A stretch of 64,000 nucleotides of DNA from Bradysia coprophila (taxonomy: Eukaryota; Arthropoda; Insecta; Diptera; Sciaridae). Shown here one piece after another: positions 26,904-36,240 of the stretch. Location: positions 1,791,739 to 1,855,738 of the forward strand of contig NW_023503307.1 in assembly GCF_014529535.1 (NCBI RefSeq). Direction: 5' to 3'. Numbering within the stretch: position 1 is the first letter of the stretch; each line of letters opens with the position of its first letter. The notes below the pieces were generated by a model. That model worked only from the letters and a program-made list of their open reading frames with translations. It had not been told where the DNA came from and made no database searches. The position numbers and the translations under genes are program-made.

Positions 26904-27839
26904 GACCTGTTTGCCACAACCTCTTTGACGGAGTTACATGTTTATTCCGGACATTATCCTCGCCATCTGAGTGAACAATTAAACAGTATTGTTGAGCGAA
27001 ATTGCAACATCCGCAAGTTAAGCATTCCAACTTCTTGGGGCTACTCTCCCGAGATTTTTTTAAAAGTCAAAAGCCTAAAGTATTTCGGTTTTGTGTTTGG
27101 TACTCGTCTCCTCGAACAGACAGCAAATAACTTGGAAGTGAAGGACCTGGAAAAGGTGGAGATCAAATTCGTTCGTATGAGTTCGACGTCACTCGATTCA
27201 TTCGACTGTTTGAACATTTTGTTGAAAAAACTGGCTGCAAATGCTTCCATGCTAACGGACCTGTCCATTGAAATATTGAACCTTCACCACGATGATGATA
27301 CTGTCTTCTTATTTGATAAGTGTCCGCTGCCGCTGAGCTTGTTTAACCTGCCGTCGCTTCGCTTAGACGTTATGTGTCCGAGCTTATACAGAGATCTGCC
27401 GAAAATGCAACCGAATTTGAAACATTTGGATCTGGTCATTTATGACTATGACGATTGTAGCGAATCTGATCAGATCATTTCTCTGATAAAAAATTTGAAG
27501 ATTTTGGAAATCTTTCACATAAAAATAAAGGACTACTACAAACCGGCAGACGAATTGCGAAGCGAATCGGTCATCCGGCAAGTATTTGACGCCTGCTCCA
27601 AAAAAAGGCCAACGCTACATATGTACGTACAATACAACGAGCTTGGGTTCAGTATTTTTGGCGTGAAGGTAAATGAGTGATAGATTCTGGGGGTTTCGAA
27701 GTTCGTTCGAATTAAATTCGAAATTCGTTTCCATTTGCAGTTGAACTTCATGGATCGCAAGTCAACCGTCACCCATATTCCTTTCGAACTAAACTACCTC
27801 AGTGACTCCCTTGAACACCAGTCGCTGCTCCGTTGCTGA

Positions 27840-30345
27840 TGCTACTAGCGTTCAGTTCCCCATCTACATTGTTTATTCACGCCGTTGGATGTAATTATAA
27901 CATTTCCTACTTGATCAACTAATGTTACCCCTAAGTGAAATCAATTGTAAGGCAACAATCATCGTGAAATAATTTTTTTTCTTTATCTCTCCAATCAAAG
28001 TTCAAATCTCAGTCTTTTATCTTTGTCTTACTTTATGAAAAGAGTGGGTATGGCATCATGCAAGCAGGGTATGGTGTACATAATCTTAAATAAAGACCAT
28101 TCAGGCAACGAGAAAATTTTGATTAAGTACATAGGAACGAAGGTGACCTGAGCGCATACTGGAAACTCCACAATTTTCTTTGTATCAACAATAACTTTTT
28201 CGAGCACAACCATTGATCATTTTCACTCGACGACTGCAAGATCACTAATGGTAGATTGAACGATATTCGAGTCTGAACATTTCCAGAATATTATCTGTGG
28301 GTAATGCCTTTCCAGTAAAAAATTGATTCAAGCATAACTGATGATATATCTGATGATATGTATGAATTGTTAACTGGGGCTTTACTTTGTATTCGATTTA
28401 AATAAATGTTCTGTGACAACATCGGCATTATAAAAATACTTAGAATTTTCTAAATAATCGGTTTCAGACAAGTCATTTTTTGATCGGAATTTATGGGTAG
28501 GCTTTGTGCCTTCGTTTCAAAATGATGTGTCTATCTGTATGGATTTTACTGCATGTAAACGTATAAAATGTACAAGAATCCGCAATGTGAAACTGTGTTA
28601 CGAGACAATTTTTTCTTTTTACTTTCCATCTCTTGTTTTTATCAGTAAAATCTGGATATATTCATGGTTCAGATCATCGAAAAATTTGTTTATTTTTATT
28701 GAATACAACAACTCGAACAATTTTCTTTCTTTTACCATCGGTTTAGAACATGAATGAAAAAAAAGACAATAATAAATATAAGACGAGGCCGGAGAAGAGT
28801 CAATATCGTTGCCGAATAAAAATAATAATTAATAATCGTTATATTAGTACCTACTACACAGTTGTTAGATTCGCTCTAAAACGTAAGATGAGGATTTCGA
28901 TTTTCATTACGAAATGTGAAAAGTAGTGACAAAACAGCAAAGAAGAAACTTGAACTTGATAATTGCCTCTATTATCTTACAAACTAGACTCGTACTTTAG
29001 AACAACATAACTAACTAAGCAAGCATTTCTGATTATATCTAGAAAATTAGATATATGGATTAGCTTTCGAAGCTTCAATTGTTTTGATATGGCAGATGTG
29101 ACCACTTTCATATCAAATCAATTGACAACTGCAAATTGAATGTCATAAACTTTTGGTATGATGTATTTTCAAGTCATATGGTCACATATTTATTAATGCA
29201 TTTATTAGATATTAGTCACAATTGACTCAAATAACGGTAAAATGCTCAAAAATATTGGTAAAAGGAAAAAATTACATTGGTAAGACCAGAAAAGAGTGTG
29301 GGTATCGTACAATACATTACGAAAATACTAAGGGACAGTTCATAAAGTGTATACAGTCAATAGACTGTAAACTTAGGGGAGGTCACGCATGAACCGACCT
29401 TTTCCCAATGAAGGTACACACTAGGTATGGTCTGTCCATACAAACCGGAGGAATTAGCGATTTCATATATAAAACTTACCTTTCAATGATTTTAATTGAA
29501 AGGGGAGTTTGTAGAGATAACGTAAATGTCTTCACAGGTTTAATACTCCATCTTTCCAAGGGCCAAATTAATAAATATGTAAGTAGAATAAGGTCCGTTG
29601 CTAACAGAGATTTTCTATCAGCACTCGTAATCTTTTTCTTATACGACATGTACATACCCACGGTATGTACATTATATGAAAGAGTGATTATACGAAGTCC
29701 CTGAAACCCCTGAAATGATTTTGATTGAAACTTTTTGCGATTTATCGAATATCTCAATGTTTTTTTGGGTCATTAAAAATAACTTTTGAACGGGTCTCTG
29801 AAAATACTGACGAAGAAGTTGAGAATTGACTAATAACCGTCATCTTCGTCAATATTTTCAAAGGCGACCGTCGCCACAGTGCAAAATTACGTACGTAATT
29901 GGTCATTTTATATTAACGTAATTTTGTGATAGCCGGGTCGTGTTGTTAGGGAGACAAATTCGTTGAGAAGTCTGTACGATAATTTTGAATAAGATTCATC
30001 TCACACCGTGTACCGAAAGGCAGTTCTATTTCCAAAATCACACAAGAAGCACACCTGAATGATATACTCAATGCACTTTAAGCATGAGTGGTAGGTTGGT
30101 AGGTACTCTAAATGTAATAAGGTACTGAAATTGAACAATGTAGTATTAAACAAATTTTCATACAAAATACTACTCTCTTTGGCGACTGTCATTACGATCA
30201 CTCATGCTTGCATAGTGCATTGATCTGGCCTATAAACGTCAATTATTTTTGTCGCGCATATAATAACAATATCAAGAAACTATCAACTTAGCATTGCCTT
30301 TGTCGTCCACGTTCTTTTATCAATTCTTATCATTCTGCACACAAC
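27840..30345. other. Spacer without recognisable genes
   Basis: Contains the second copy of the 314-bp duplication and, at about 29800-29862, a short imperfect inverted repeat (GAAAATACTGACGAAGA ... TCTTCGTCAATATTTTC). Open frames here, the longest about 98 codons at 29408-29704, show no motif and no splice context. Confidence 0.55.
28169..28482. repeat. 314-bp duplicated segment, copy 2
   Basis: Direct copy of 22503-22816, offset by 5,666 bp, differing at roughly a dozen positions by eye. No carboxypeptidase exon adjoins this copy, so only the promoter-side sequence was duplicated or retained. The sequence before it (28020-28168) does not match the carboxypeptidase first exon. Confidence 0.9.
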
Positions 30346-31469
30346 ATGAACAATTTTCTTAAAGAAAATGGTCTGGACCACGCGATTCCTACCTTTACAT
30401 GTAAGTTAAGTGAAAAATTGAATTGACTTTATCCCTTTTCATATTTGTGTAAATCTGATCTGTATAGATCACAAGATGGAAATGGACTTATTGAACGATC
30501 TGACTGAAAATGACATTAAAGAATTGCTGCCGGCAATTGGCGACCAAATAAGATTCAAGGAGGGCCTCCAGGTATAGAGTTATTTAATTTCAGAAATACG
30601 CTTTCGTGGCAATAATAGGTTAACCATTTCTCACCACAATTTAAAGAAAATGCGTGATCGAAAAAAGACGCGAAACTGTCGAGGAAGTAAGCCTCTGAAG
30701 GTGAGTGTTTCCTTACTATGACGACAGCTTAAGCAGTATGTTTCGTACAGAGAAGGGCCAAGTTTAAATTGTCTGCTGTTTCACGTGTCACGATTTTTTC
30801 ATAATTTTCTAACAGGAAACCCCTGACGAGTCAAGTCATGTAGGAAATGATGCTAAGAGAAAGGAAATTGCTGTGCAAACATTGATATCGGTAAAGATAT
30901 GAGTGTCTCAATTGATTTGCATGATCGTAAAGTTTCTTATTGTAATTTAAGCATAAGAAGCTTACGGAAAAGCTGTGCAATTCGGTAATCAAAATGATAG
31001 CCGATCACGTTTCTTTGTCGTTCTACCTTAAAGTAAGTCGTATGCTAAGCCATTGTAAATACATAAATGTTCATAAAAATTTGTTTGACTGCAGCATCAA
31101 AATGTTCTGAACAAGTGGGACCTGATCAACTACAGAAATGCCAGCCTCAATTGTCCCTTTTGTACACGAGATATTGCCCTGCGATATCGACCAAATACTG
31201 AAAGATTCACGTGGAATATTTGCAGTTTTCAGCGTCATTTGGACTGTGCGCATTCAAATCTTCCAAAATTGAAATTGAGAGCTGTTGGTAAGATTTTTTT
31301 TAAAAATATTTTTACTCTTCAAAGTTTCTGATCCATCAACGAAAAGTTAGATGACAACAGTAATATCTGCTAACCGGATCAAATTGCAGGCGTTTGGGCG
31401 AAAAAGGAAATTCTTGGCTCTAGAACTAGATCTTGTTTTGTTGTTCCTTATCGTAACATTACATTGTGA
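30346..31469 (+). CDS. SAM-like and CxxC...HxxxxH zinc-finger protein, seven exons
   Basis: I do not recognise the gene, but the model is clean. Exons 30346-30400, 30468-30571, 30647-30700, 30816-30890, 30952-31032, 31095-31287 and 31390-31469 join in phase through GT-AG introns to 642 nt = 213 aa. Residues 1-53 look like a small SAM domain (FLKENGLDHAIPTFTYHKME, LLNDLTENDIKELLPAIGD), a fold used for protein-protein or RNA contacts. Residues 54-71 are basic (KMRDRKKTRNCRGSKPLK). Exon 6 carries C143-x2-C146 then H171-x4-H176 (CPFC ... RHLDCAH), spaced more like a BED-type finger than a classical C2H2. The C-terminus is short and basic. A nuclear or RNA-linked role is inference only. ATTAAA at 31481-31486, 12 nt past the stop, is a possible poly(A) signal. 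Confidence 0.8.
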
Positions 31470-32010
31470 AGAAATTTAATATTAAATATTAATTCACAAT
31501 GCTGACTGTCTGATTTTGTTGAGTGTTGTACAAAAATCCATAATCTCAAACAAAAGTACTTGAAAGTTACTGAATAGCCCCTATAACCGACCACACACTG
31601 TGTGCTATTAATTCGTTGGTATACTCCGCACAAAAAAAAACTTAAATAATAACTGATAGATCAACAAGCTCTGCCATCTTTCCATGGAGGCGACGGAAAA
31701 CCCCAAGTACTTACTTTAAGGACCGAAGCGCGAAAGTGTAGATAATTCTTAACGAGTTTTGGTACGAAATTTCAACTGGATGTCATGTACATACTATTGC
31801 CTTTCCTGAGAAAGCCTTGGGTAAACGGTGTCAGACTATGTTTTTTTGCCTGTCCCATGCCAAAGTTGATTATCAAAGGAATCGTTCTTTAGGAATGTGA
31901 ACCGAAAATATGTTTAATGTAATGGCAAACTGCCATGTAATGGTCAACTTTCGCATGGGGAAGGTAATAAAATAGATAACACGCACTGAATTTTGAAAAG
32001 AGACCAGAGA

Positions 32011-32058
32011 AATGTTAGGTTGGTACACATGTCGCCACATGCGTACCAACTTAACATT
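32011..32058. repeat. 48-bp hairpin, 21-bp arms
   Basis: AATGTTAGGTTGGTACACATG at 32011-32031 pairs, with two mismatches, with CATGCGTACCAACTTAACATT at 32038-32058. The loop is 6 nt. Possibly a MITE remnant; no function evident. Confidence 0.7.
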
Positions 32059-32133
32059 TTACTGAAAGAGACGCATCTTCTGTTCTGTGGTTTTCTGGTG
32101 CTTTTGTCAATTTTCTATGTATTTGAAAATGTT

Positions 32134-32393
32134 CCGGTATTGAAAGCAAGGTTCTGAAAGAACAGGTTAAGACACTTACGAAGGCGGGTGAAACACAAAT
32201 CTTGACAATTCAGACATGTATATTGTTTGAACTGTCAACTTGACAACAAATTTTTTTTTAAGTTGAAATCGTCATATAAAATTTTCCAAACCTAGTTGGT
32301 GTTACAGGAAAATTTTGATTACACCGCCTTCGTGATCAACTCAAAAGTGTCTTAACCTGGTCTTTCAGAACCTTGATTCAAAGTTCCGTGCGT
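32134..32393. mobile_element. ~260-bp MITE with long terminal inverted repeats
   Basis: The left end has CAAGGTTCTGAAAGA then CAGGTTAAGACACTT and CGAAGGCGG. The right end has the reverse complement, CCGCCTTCG ... AAGTGTCTTAACCTG then TCTTTCAGAACCTTG. A weaker match continues outward (CGGTATTGAAAG against CTTTGAA...CGG). No coding capacity and no clear target duplication, so exact ends are uncertain. Confidence 0.8.
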
Positions 32394-33142
32394 GTGCTCA
32401 TTTACTTCAAATTTCTTGTTTTGAACCTTTATTAGCCAGGATAAAATGGAGAAATTTTGAAGTTTTTTTTGGGTTTGCAAAAAAAACGCAGGGTACCCTT
32501 TTCCAAGCCCTTTTCAGACAAGGACGTATTGACCCATTTACATCAAGCCCAAGCACATAAAATTTATACAATGTAAATGCAAATTTGTATGAGCAAAGTG
32601 AATGTGAATTAAAGTTGAATCACTTGGAACTTCTTTATCATATCTTTAGTCAATTTTCATTCATTTCCCGGCTGCTAGGAATTCCTCAACACCAACTGTA
32701 TGTACGTGACTTTGGGGATCCTTGGTTAAAAAGCAATAGCAAATATTTCGGTACCTCAACGCACTTCCTTGTGCGTTAGTTTGACCCAAAAAAGTAAAAT
32801 CTGTTAAAAATCCAATGTATAAAATTTTCATTTTAAATTCACTTCAGTTACACCGTGGAAATGTTCCTATCACCCAGGTATGTTGTACTAAGCTGTGTAC
32901 TGCACAAAAAACTGCTTACTTCTAAATAACTTGTATTTTAAATAAATCGACCGTTGAACCGACATAAAAATTTGTATTCCAAAAAATGTACATTTTTGTC
33001 ATTTCGCTGTCATCAATGAAAGTTTCTTTGTGTCATAAAACTCAAAAGTGTAAACCCTGTCAACAGCACATGGTTTCATTTTGACATTTCCATAAAAACA
33101 AATAATCCAGTGCAGACATCAGAGTTGGTTTGCTCAATTAAA

Positions 33143-33790
33143 ATGGAAATATTAAGCGATAAATCAATCGAAAATGAATCGGACGGAAGTGAAGAGTCGG
33201 CAGACGAGTCAATGGACGAAACTGAAGTGATATCAGAACCAGAAGCTCCAAAGAAAAAGAAGAAGCGAGGAATTGTTTACATTTCATCAATTCCGAAGTT
33301 CATGACAGTGGCTATTTTACGCGAACAATTGGGACGATACGCATCCATCGGAAGAGTCTATTTACAAGCAGCAGAAACAAAAGGTATTTGTGGTGACTTG
33401 ACTATGTCTTTGGTAACATTTTGAAATTTAACGTAACAATCCTTTGTAGAAAACGCAAAGAAACGCAAAATTCGACGACATTTCACAGAGGGATGGGTAG
33501 AGTTTGAAAGCAAACGTGCGGCAAAACAAATAGCAGCGTCGTTAAATAATGCACCAATCGCCACCAGAAAGAGTTCAAAATTCTGCGACATTCTGTGGTG
33601 CCTTAAATACTTACCGAGATTCAAATGGACGCACTTGAGCGAACGTCTGACCTACGAAAAGGCGGTGTACAATCAACGATTGAAAACGGAAGTCGCTCAG
33701 GCTCGAAGAGAAGCCACATTCTTCCAGGATAATTTGGACAAAAGTGAAAGAATCAAGAAGAAAAAGAAGAAAATGCAGCTGGCCGCGTAA
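33143..33790 (+). CDS. ABT1/Esf2-family ribosome-biogenesis protein
   Basis: Activator of basal transcription 1 / Esf2 homologue. Yeast Esf2 is a nucleolar RNA-binding factor of the small-subunit processome that helps early 18S rRNA processing; the animal protein is also reported to bind TBP. Exons 33143-33383 and 33450-33790 join in phase (intron 66 bp) to 193 aa, shorter than human ABT1 because the tails are short. Order: acidic N-terminus (about residues 5-35), a KKKKKR patch, a divergent RRM from RGIVYISSIPKFM through GRYASIGRVYLQ to EGWVEFESKRAAKQIAASLN, then the family hallmark YLPRFKWTHLSERLTYEKA, and a basic C-terminal helix ending KKKKKK. The start is the ATG at 33143; codons before it have no upstream ATG. 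ATTAAA at 33803 may be the poly(A) signal. Family call is secure. Confidence 0.93.
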
Positions 33791-34761
33791 ATATTTGTTA
33801 ACATTAAAGTAATGTACAGTAAGTCTGTTGTGTCCTTTCATTTCTGTGTTATGATTTTGCTGTAATAGGTTCATATTCATACTGACCTGCAGCAGTCGCT
33901 AGTCGTCCAAATTTTTAAATTTACAGTGACGAGTGATGATGTAAGGCCTGGCCCATTACGGTAATTCAGCCTTATGATCCAAGCTCGGTGAATTCCTTCT
34001 TGATTGATGTCAGCAGTTTAGCAGGCTTTGTTTATTGTGCTTAATGAGAATCAGCCATCTATGAATGTAAAGAACCGCTAACCAGACAATTTGTCTGCTT
34101 CAGTCATTTTCTCAGAACAAGTATAGCTCGTTGTTGAACGTTGAACAGGGTTGTAGCATTATCGACATTTTTAGCAGAATGATTGTCCTCAAAGTCTTTG
34201 ATACTTCGACGTTCACCTCCACATTATTAACTCTCATGATGTGGAAGGAATTGAATGTTCAACGAACTTTAAATTGGTTAGCCTGTTTCAGATGGATGTC
34301 ATATCATCTGTTACAAAATGAAAACAAAATTGGGAATAAACGACCGACTTTGACGAATGCGGTATAATAAATCCAAGTCAGTCGTTACCCGATAGTAAAA
34401 CTGCAGATATGCTTGCCGTCTGTGAGTGAACCGTGTAGAGTGGAGAATTTGATATTAAAAACAATTTCTTATTATTAAATAATAGATACTCAATCCTTTA
34501 TCAGTGAAGGAACCAATCCCATCCTTCAGATGGGGCTTAGATAAAGCTTAGATGGGACCTAGTCGTGGAAGAAAATTTCAACAAATTTCGACCAGTATCA
34601 AAGTTCGTAGTGTTGGCACAAATTTACTCATCTCATTGTCAATTTTATCAGTTTTATTAAACAGAAAAGCTTATGAATTACAAACTAATCAAATTGAATT
34701 CCACCTCTACAGCGAAACGATTCTCACCAAATCGCTATGGATGCCGTTGAAATGCTTAGTA
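33791..34761. other. Spacer between two convergent genes
   Basis: Holds the 3' ends of the ABT1-like gene (plus) and of the small secreted-peptide gene (minus). A minus-strand AATAAA (TTTATT on plus) near 34653-34658 is a possible poly(A) signal for the latter. No other gene seen. Confidence 0.5.
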
Positions 34762-35020
34762 TTAACGATTGTTCCGTTGAACATAATCTTGAAAATTTTG
34801 AAATGTCTCTGAAGCAGACTCCCAGGCATTTTCATGTGCTTGTGCAGCCTGATCAATCGCATGTTGATGAGCATCGAAACCACCGATGTCATCATTGATG
34901 CCTGGGGCAGCGTAAGCCTAATTCAAGGAAAGATTGTTTTTAGTCTATTTATCACAAATGGTCAAAAGTCTTTCTTACCGCAACAACACAAAACGCAACG
35001 ATCAAAATTAGCAATTTCAT
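34762..35020 (-). CDS. Small secreted peptide, 65 aa, two exons
   Basis: I do not recognise the family. Exon 1 (34979-35020) encodes MKLLILIVAFCVVA, a textbook signal peptide. Exon 2 (34762-34917), after a 61-bp GT-AG intron, continues AYAAPGINDDIG and stops at TAA 34762-34764. Cleavage is likely after AYA or nearby, leaving about 48 residues. The mature part is polar and acidic with many Ala, Gln, Asn and His (FDAHQHAIDQAAQAHENAW) and ends FQDYVQRNNR. It has no cysteine, so it is not a disulfide-rich toxin or defensin; a linear peptide or a single amphipathic helix is plausible. The intron interrupts the signal region, as in many insect secreted or cuticle-type genes. A TATA box lies 63 bp upstream. 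Confidence 0.82.
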
Positions 35021-35082
35021 TTTACACCGTTTATCAATGGTTCAAAAATATTTATGTGTGGTTGGCGATGTCCAACGTCGGC

Positions 35083-35089
35083 TTATATA
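35083..35089 (-). promoter_or_regulatory. TATA box of the small secreted-peptide gene
   Basis: The minus strand reads CTATATAAGC, 63 bp upstream of the ATG. With a start site 25-30 bp downstream, the 5' UTR would be about 35 nt, typical for small highly expressed insect secreted proteins. Confidence 0.7.
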
Positions 35090-35504
35090 GCGCAAGTTTT
35101 GCTGATTAATTAGCGCCATGGAAATGAACAAATGTTAAAAGATTCTGCAGTGTCTGTGGTTTCGGGTTTTTCTGGATATTTAACCAAGCATTGGAAATTA
35201 CCATCGTCGTATCGATTCCTGGAATAATTTTAATTTTATGGTAACTTTTCATTAGCGACTACTTTAACAGTCGTTTACGTCGCACATACATATACTTGGT
35301 ACACGCACATTGTCAGTGACAGTTTGCATTTCAAATTGTTAAAAGGAGAAATTTAGACTTCCTATAACATGTACAACATATCAGAACATATCGAATTTAC
35401 GGTCAGCGTGGAACAGAAATATCGACATTAATAAAACATGATGATTAAATAATAGAAGAGATTTGGAAATTGGAAAGACTGTATCTATCACACTACATTT
35501 TTGT

Positions 35505-35676
35505 GAAAATCCGGAGCCCTCGAAAACGAAATTATTAAATTTCAAGATTTTTTTGAAAAGTAGTGGAATTTAATGACTCTCTGAGTCTGTACCATACATA
35601 TATTTGAGTAAAAGACATTCAATTGTAATATTATCTTGAAATTTAATAATTTCGTTTTCGAGGGCTCCGGATTTTC
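35505..35676. mobile_element. 172-bp MITE with perfect 44-bp TIRs
   Basis: 35505-35548 (GAAAATCCGGAGCCCTCGAA...) is an exact reverse complement of 35633-35676 (... TTCGAGGGCTCCGGATTTTC). Only 84 bp lie between. Perfect arms this long imply recent insertion or gene-conversion-like upkeep. No clear target duplication seen. Confidence 0.9.
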
Positions 35677-36117
35677 GAGTAGACTGACTGCGATTGAAAA
35701 CTGAATCATCAACAGTACTTGTTGTGGATCAAGTATGGCATGTTTGGTATCGTTGAAAAGCTTATTCCTCAGGCTACTAGGGGCAAATAAGTTTGAAATA
35801 AGGCTACCAGAAAGGTACAGAAGTGGCCAAATTTCACCGAGGGTAGCGGAAAAATTAACTTCTCTGAAAATGTAACTTAAAAGAACATTTTCAAAAAAAA
35901 AATTTCGCCATTTGAAAGAGCTTATTAACCGCGTCTAGAATCAATTTGCACTGGCTGGCGCGGAAACTTTGTCAAAGATATATCACTCTTCGAAAATGGT
36001 GAAATTTTGACTTTCAACAGTTATTGCTCCGAGAGCAGATGATCGAAGGAAATATTTTTTACACAGTATATCTTAGAATTTTTCCCTCTACCGATCCCCA
36101 TTAAAATTTGTGATCAG

Positions 36118-36240
36118 GCTGTGTCTGTCTGCTTGTGGTAGCGCATCCACTGGTTCTCAGTAACGGCTCAGGGGTTCGGGCAAATTTTTTCCTGTGTGAT
36201 GTTCTTGTCCATCACTCATTATAAATATGAAAAAAAATTA
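36118..36240 (+). repeat. Candidate tRNA-derived SINE
   Basis: GTGGTAGCGCATCCACTGG resembles a pol III A box and, about 30 nt on, GGCTCAGGGGTTCGGGCAA resembles a B box. The unit ends after about 60 more bases in an A-rich tail (ATATGAAAAAAAATTATT). The spacing and tail fit a short SINE, but no second copy was found here to confirm it. Confidence 0.5.

Larger units (their letters stand above)
24307..27839 (+). pseudogene. F-box/leucine-rich-type gene broken by two transposon insertions
   Basis: Three coding pieces remain, 24333-24694, 26656-26721 and 26912-27668, plus a final exon 27741-27839 behind a 72-bp GT-AG intron. Joined on paper with one copy of each target duplication, they form one open frame of 1,284 nt including the stop. 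The N-terminal piece resembles an F-box (VLLHIYKCVDVIDCINLAGT, then LRLRDVAKLHY). The C-terminal part has leucine-rich phrases (LTELHVYSG, IRKLSIPTSW, LKYFGFVFG, LTDLSIEILN, LKHLDLVIYD). By family knowledge this would be an SCF ubiquitin-ligase substrate adaptor. A third lesion: no in-frame ATG exists after the stop at 24276. The natural start MLPDVENLN (ATG 24307) is in another frame and ends at TGA 24334-24336, so a frameshift near 24330 is likely. As it stands the gene cannot give a full protein. Confidence 0.8.
31470..33142. other. Spacer with two inverted-repeat elements
   Basis: No coding exon found. It contains the hairpin at 32011-32058 and the MITE at about 32134-32393, listed separately, and ends in the promoter and 5' UTR of the ABT1-like gene, where no TATA box stands out. 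Confidence 0.55.

Noticed and set aside
29408-29704. 98-codon plus-strand frame and its antisense partner
   Set aside because: No motif, no signal peptide, no exon-intron signals; size is within chance for this composition.
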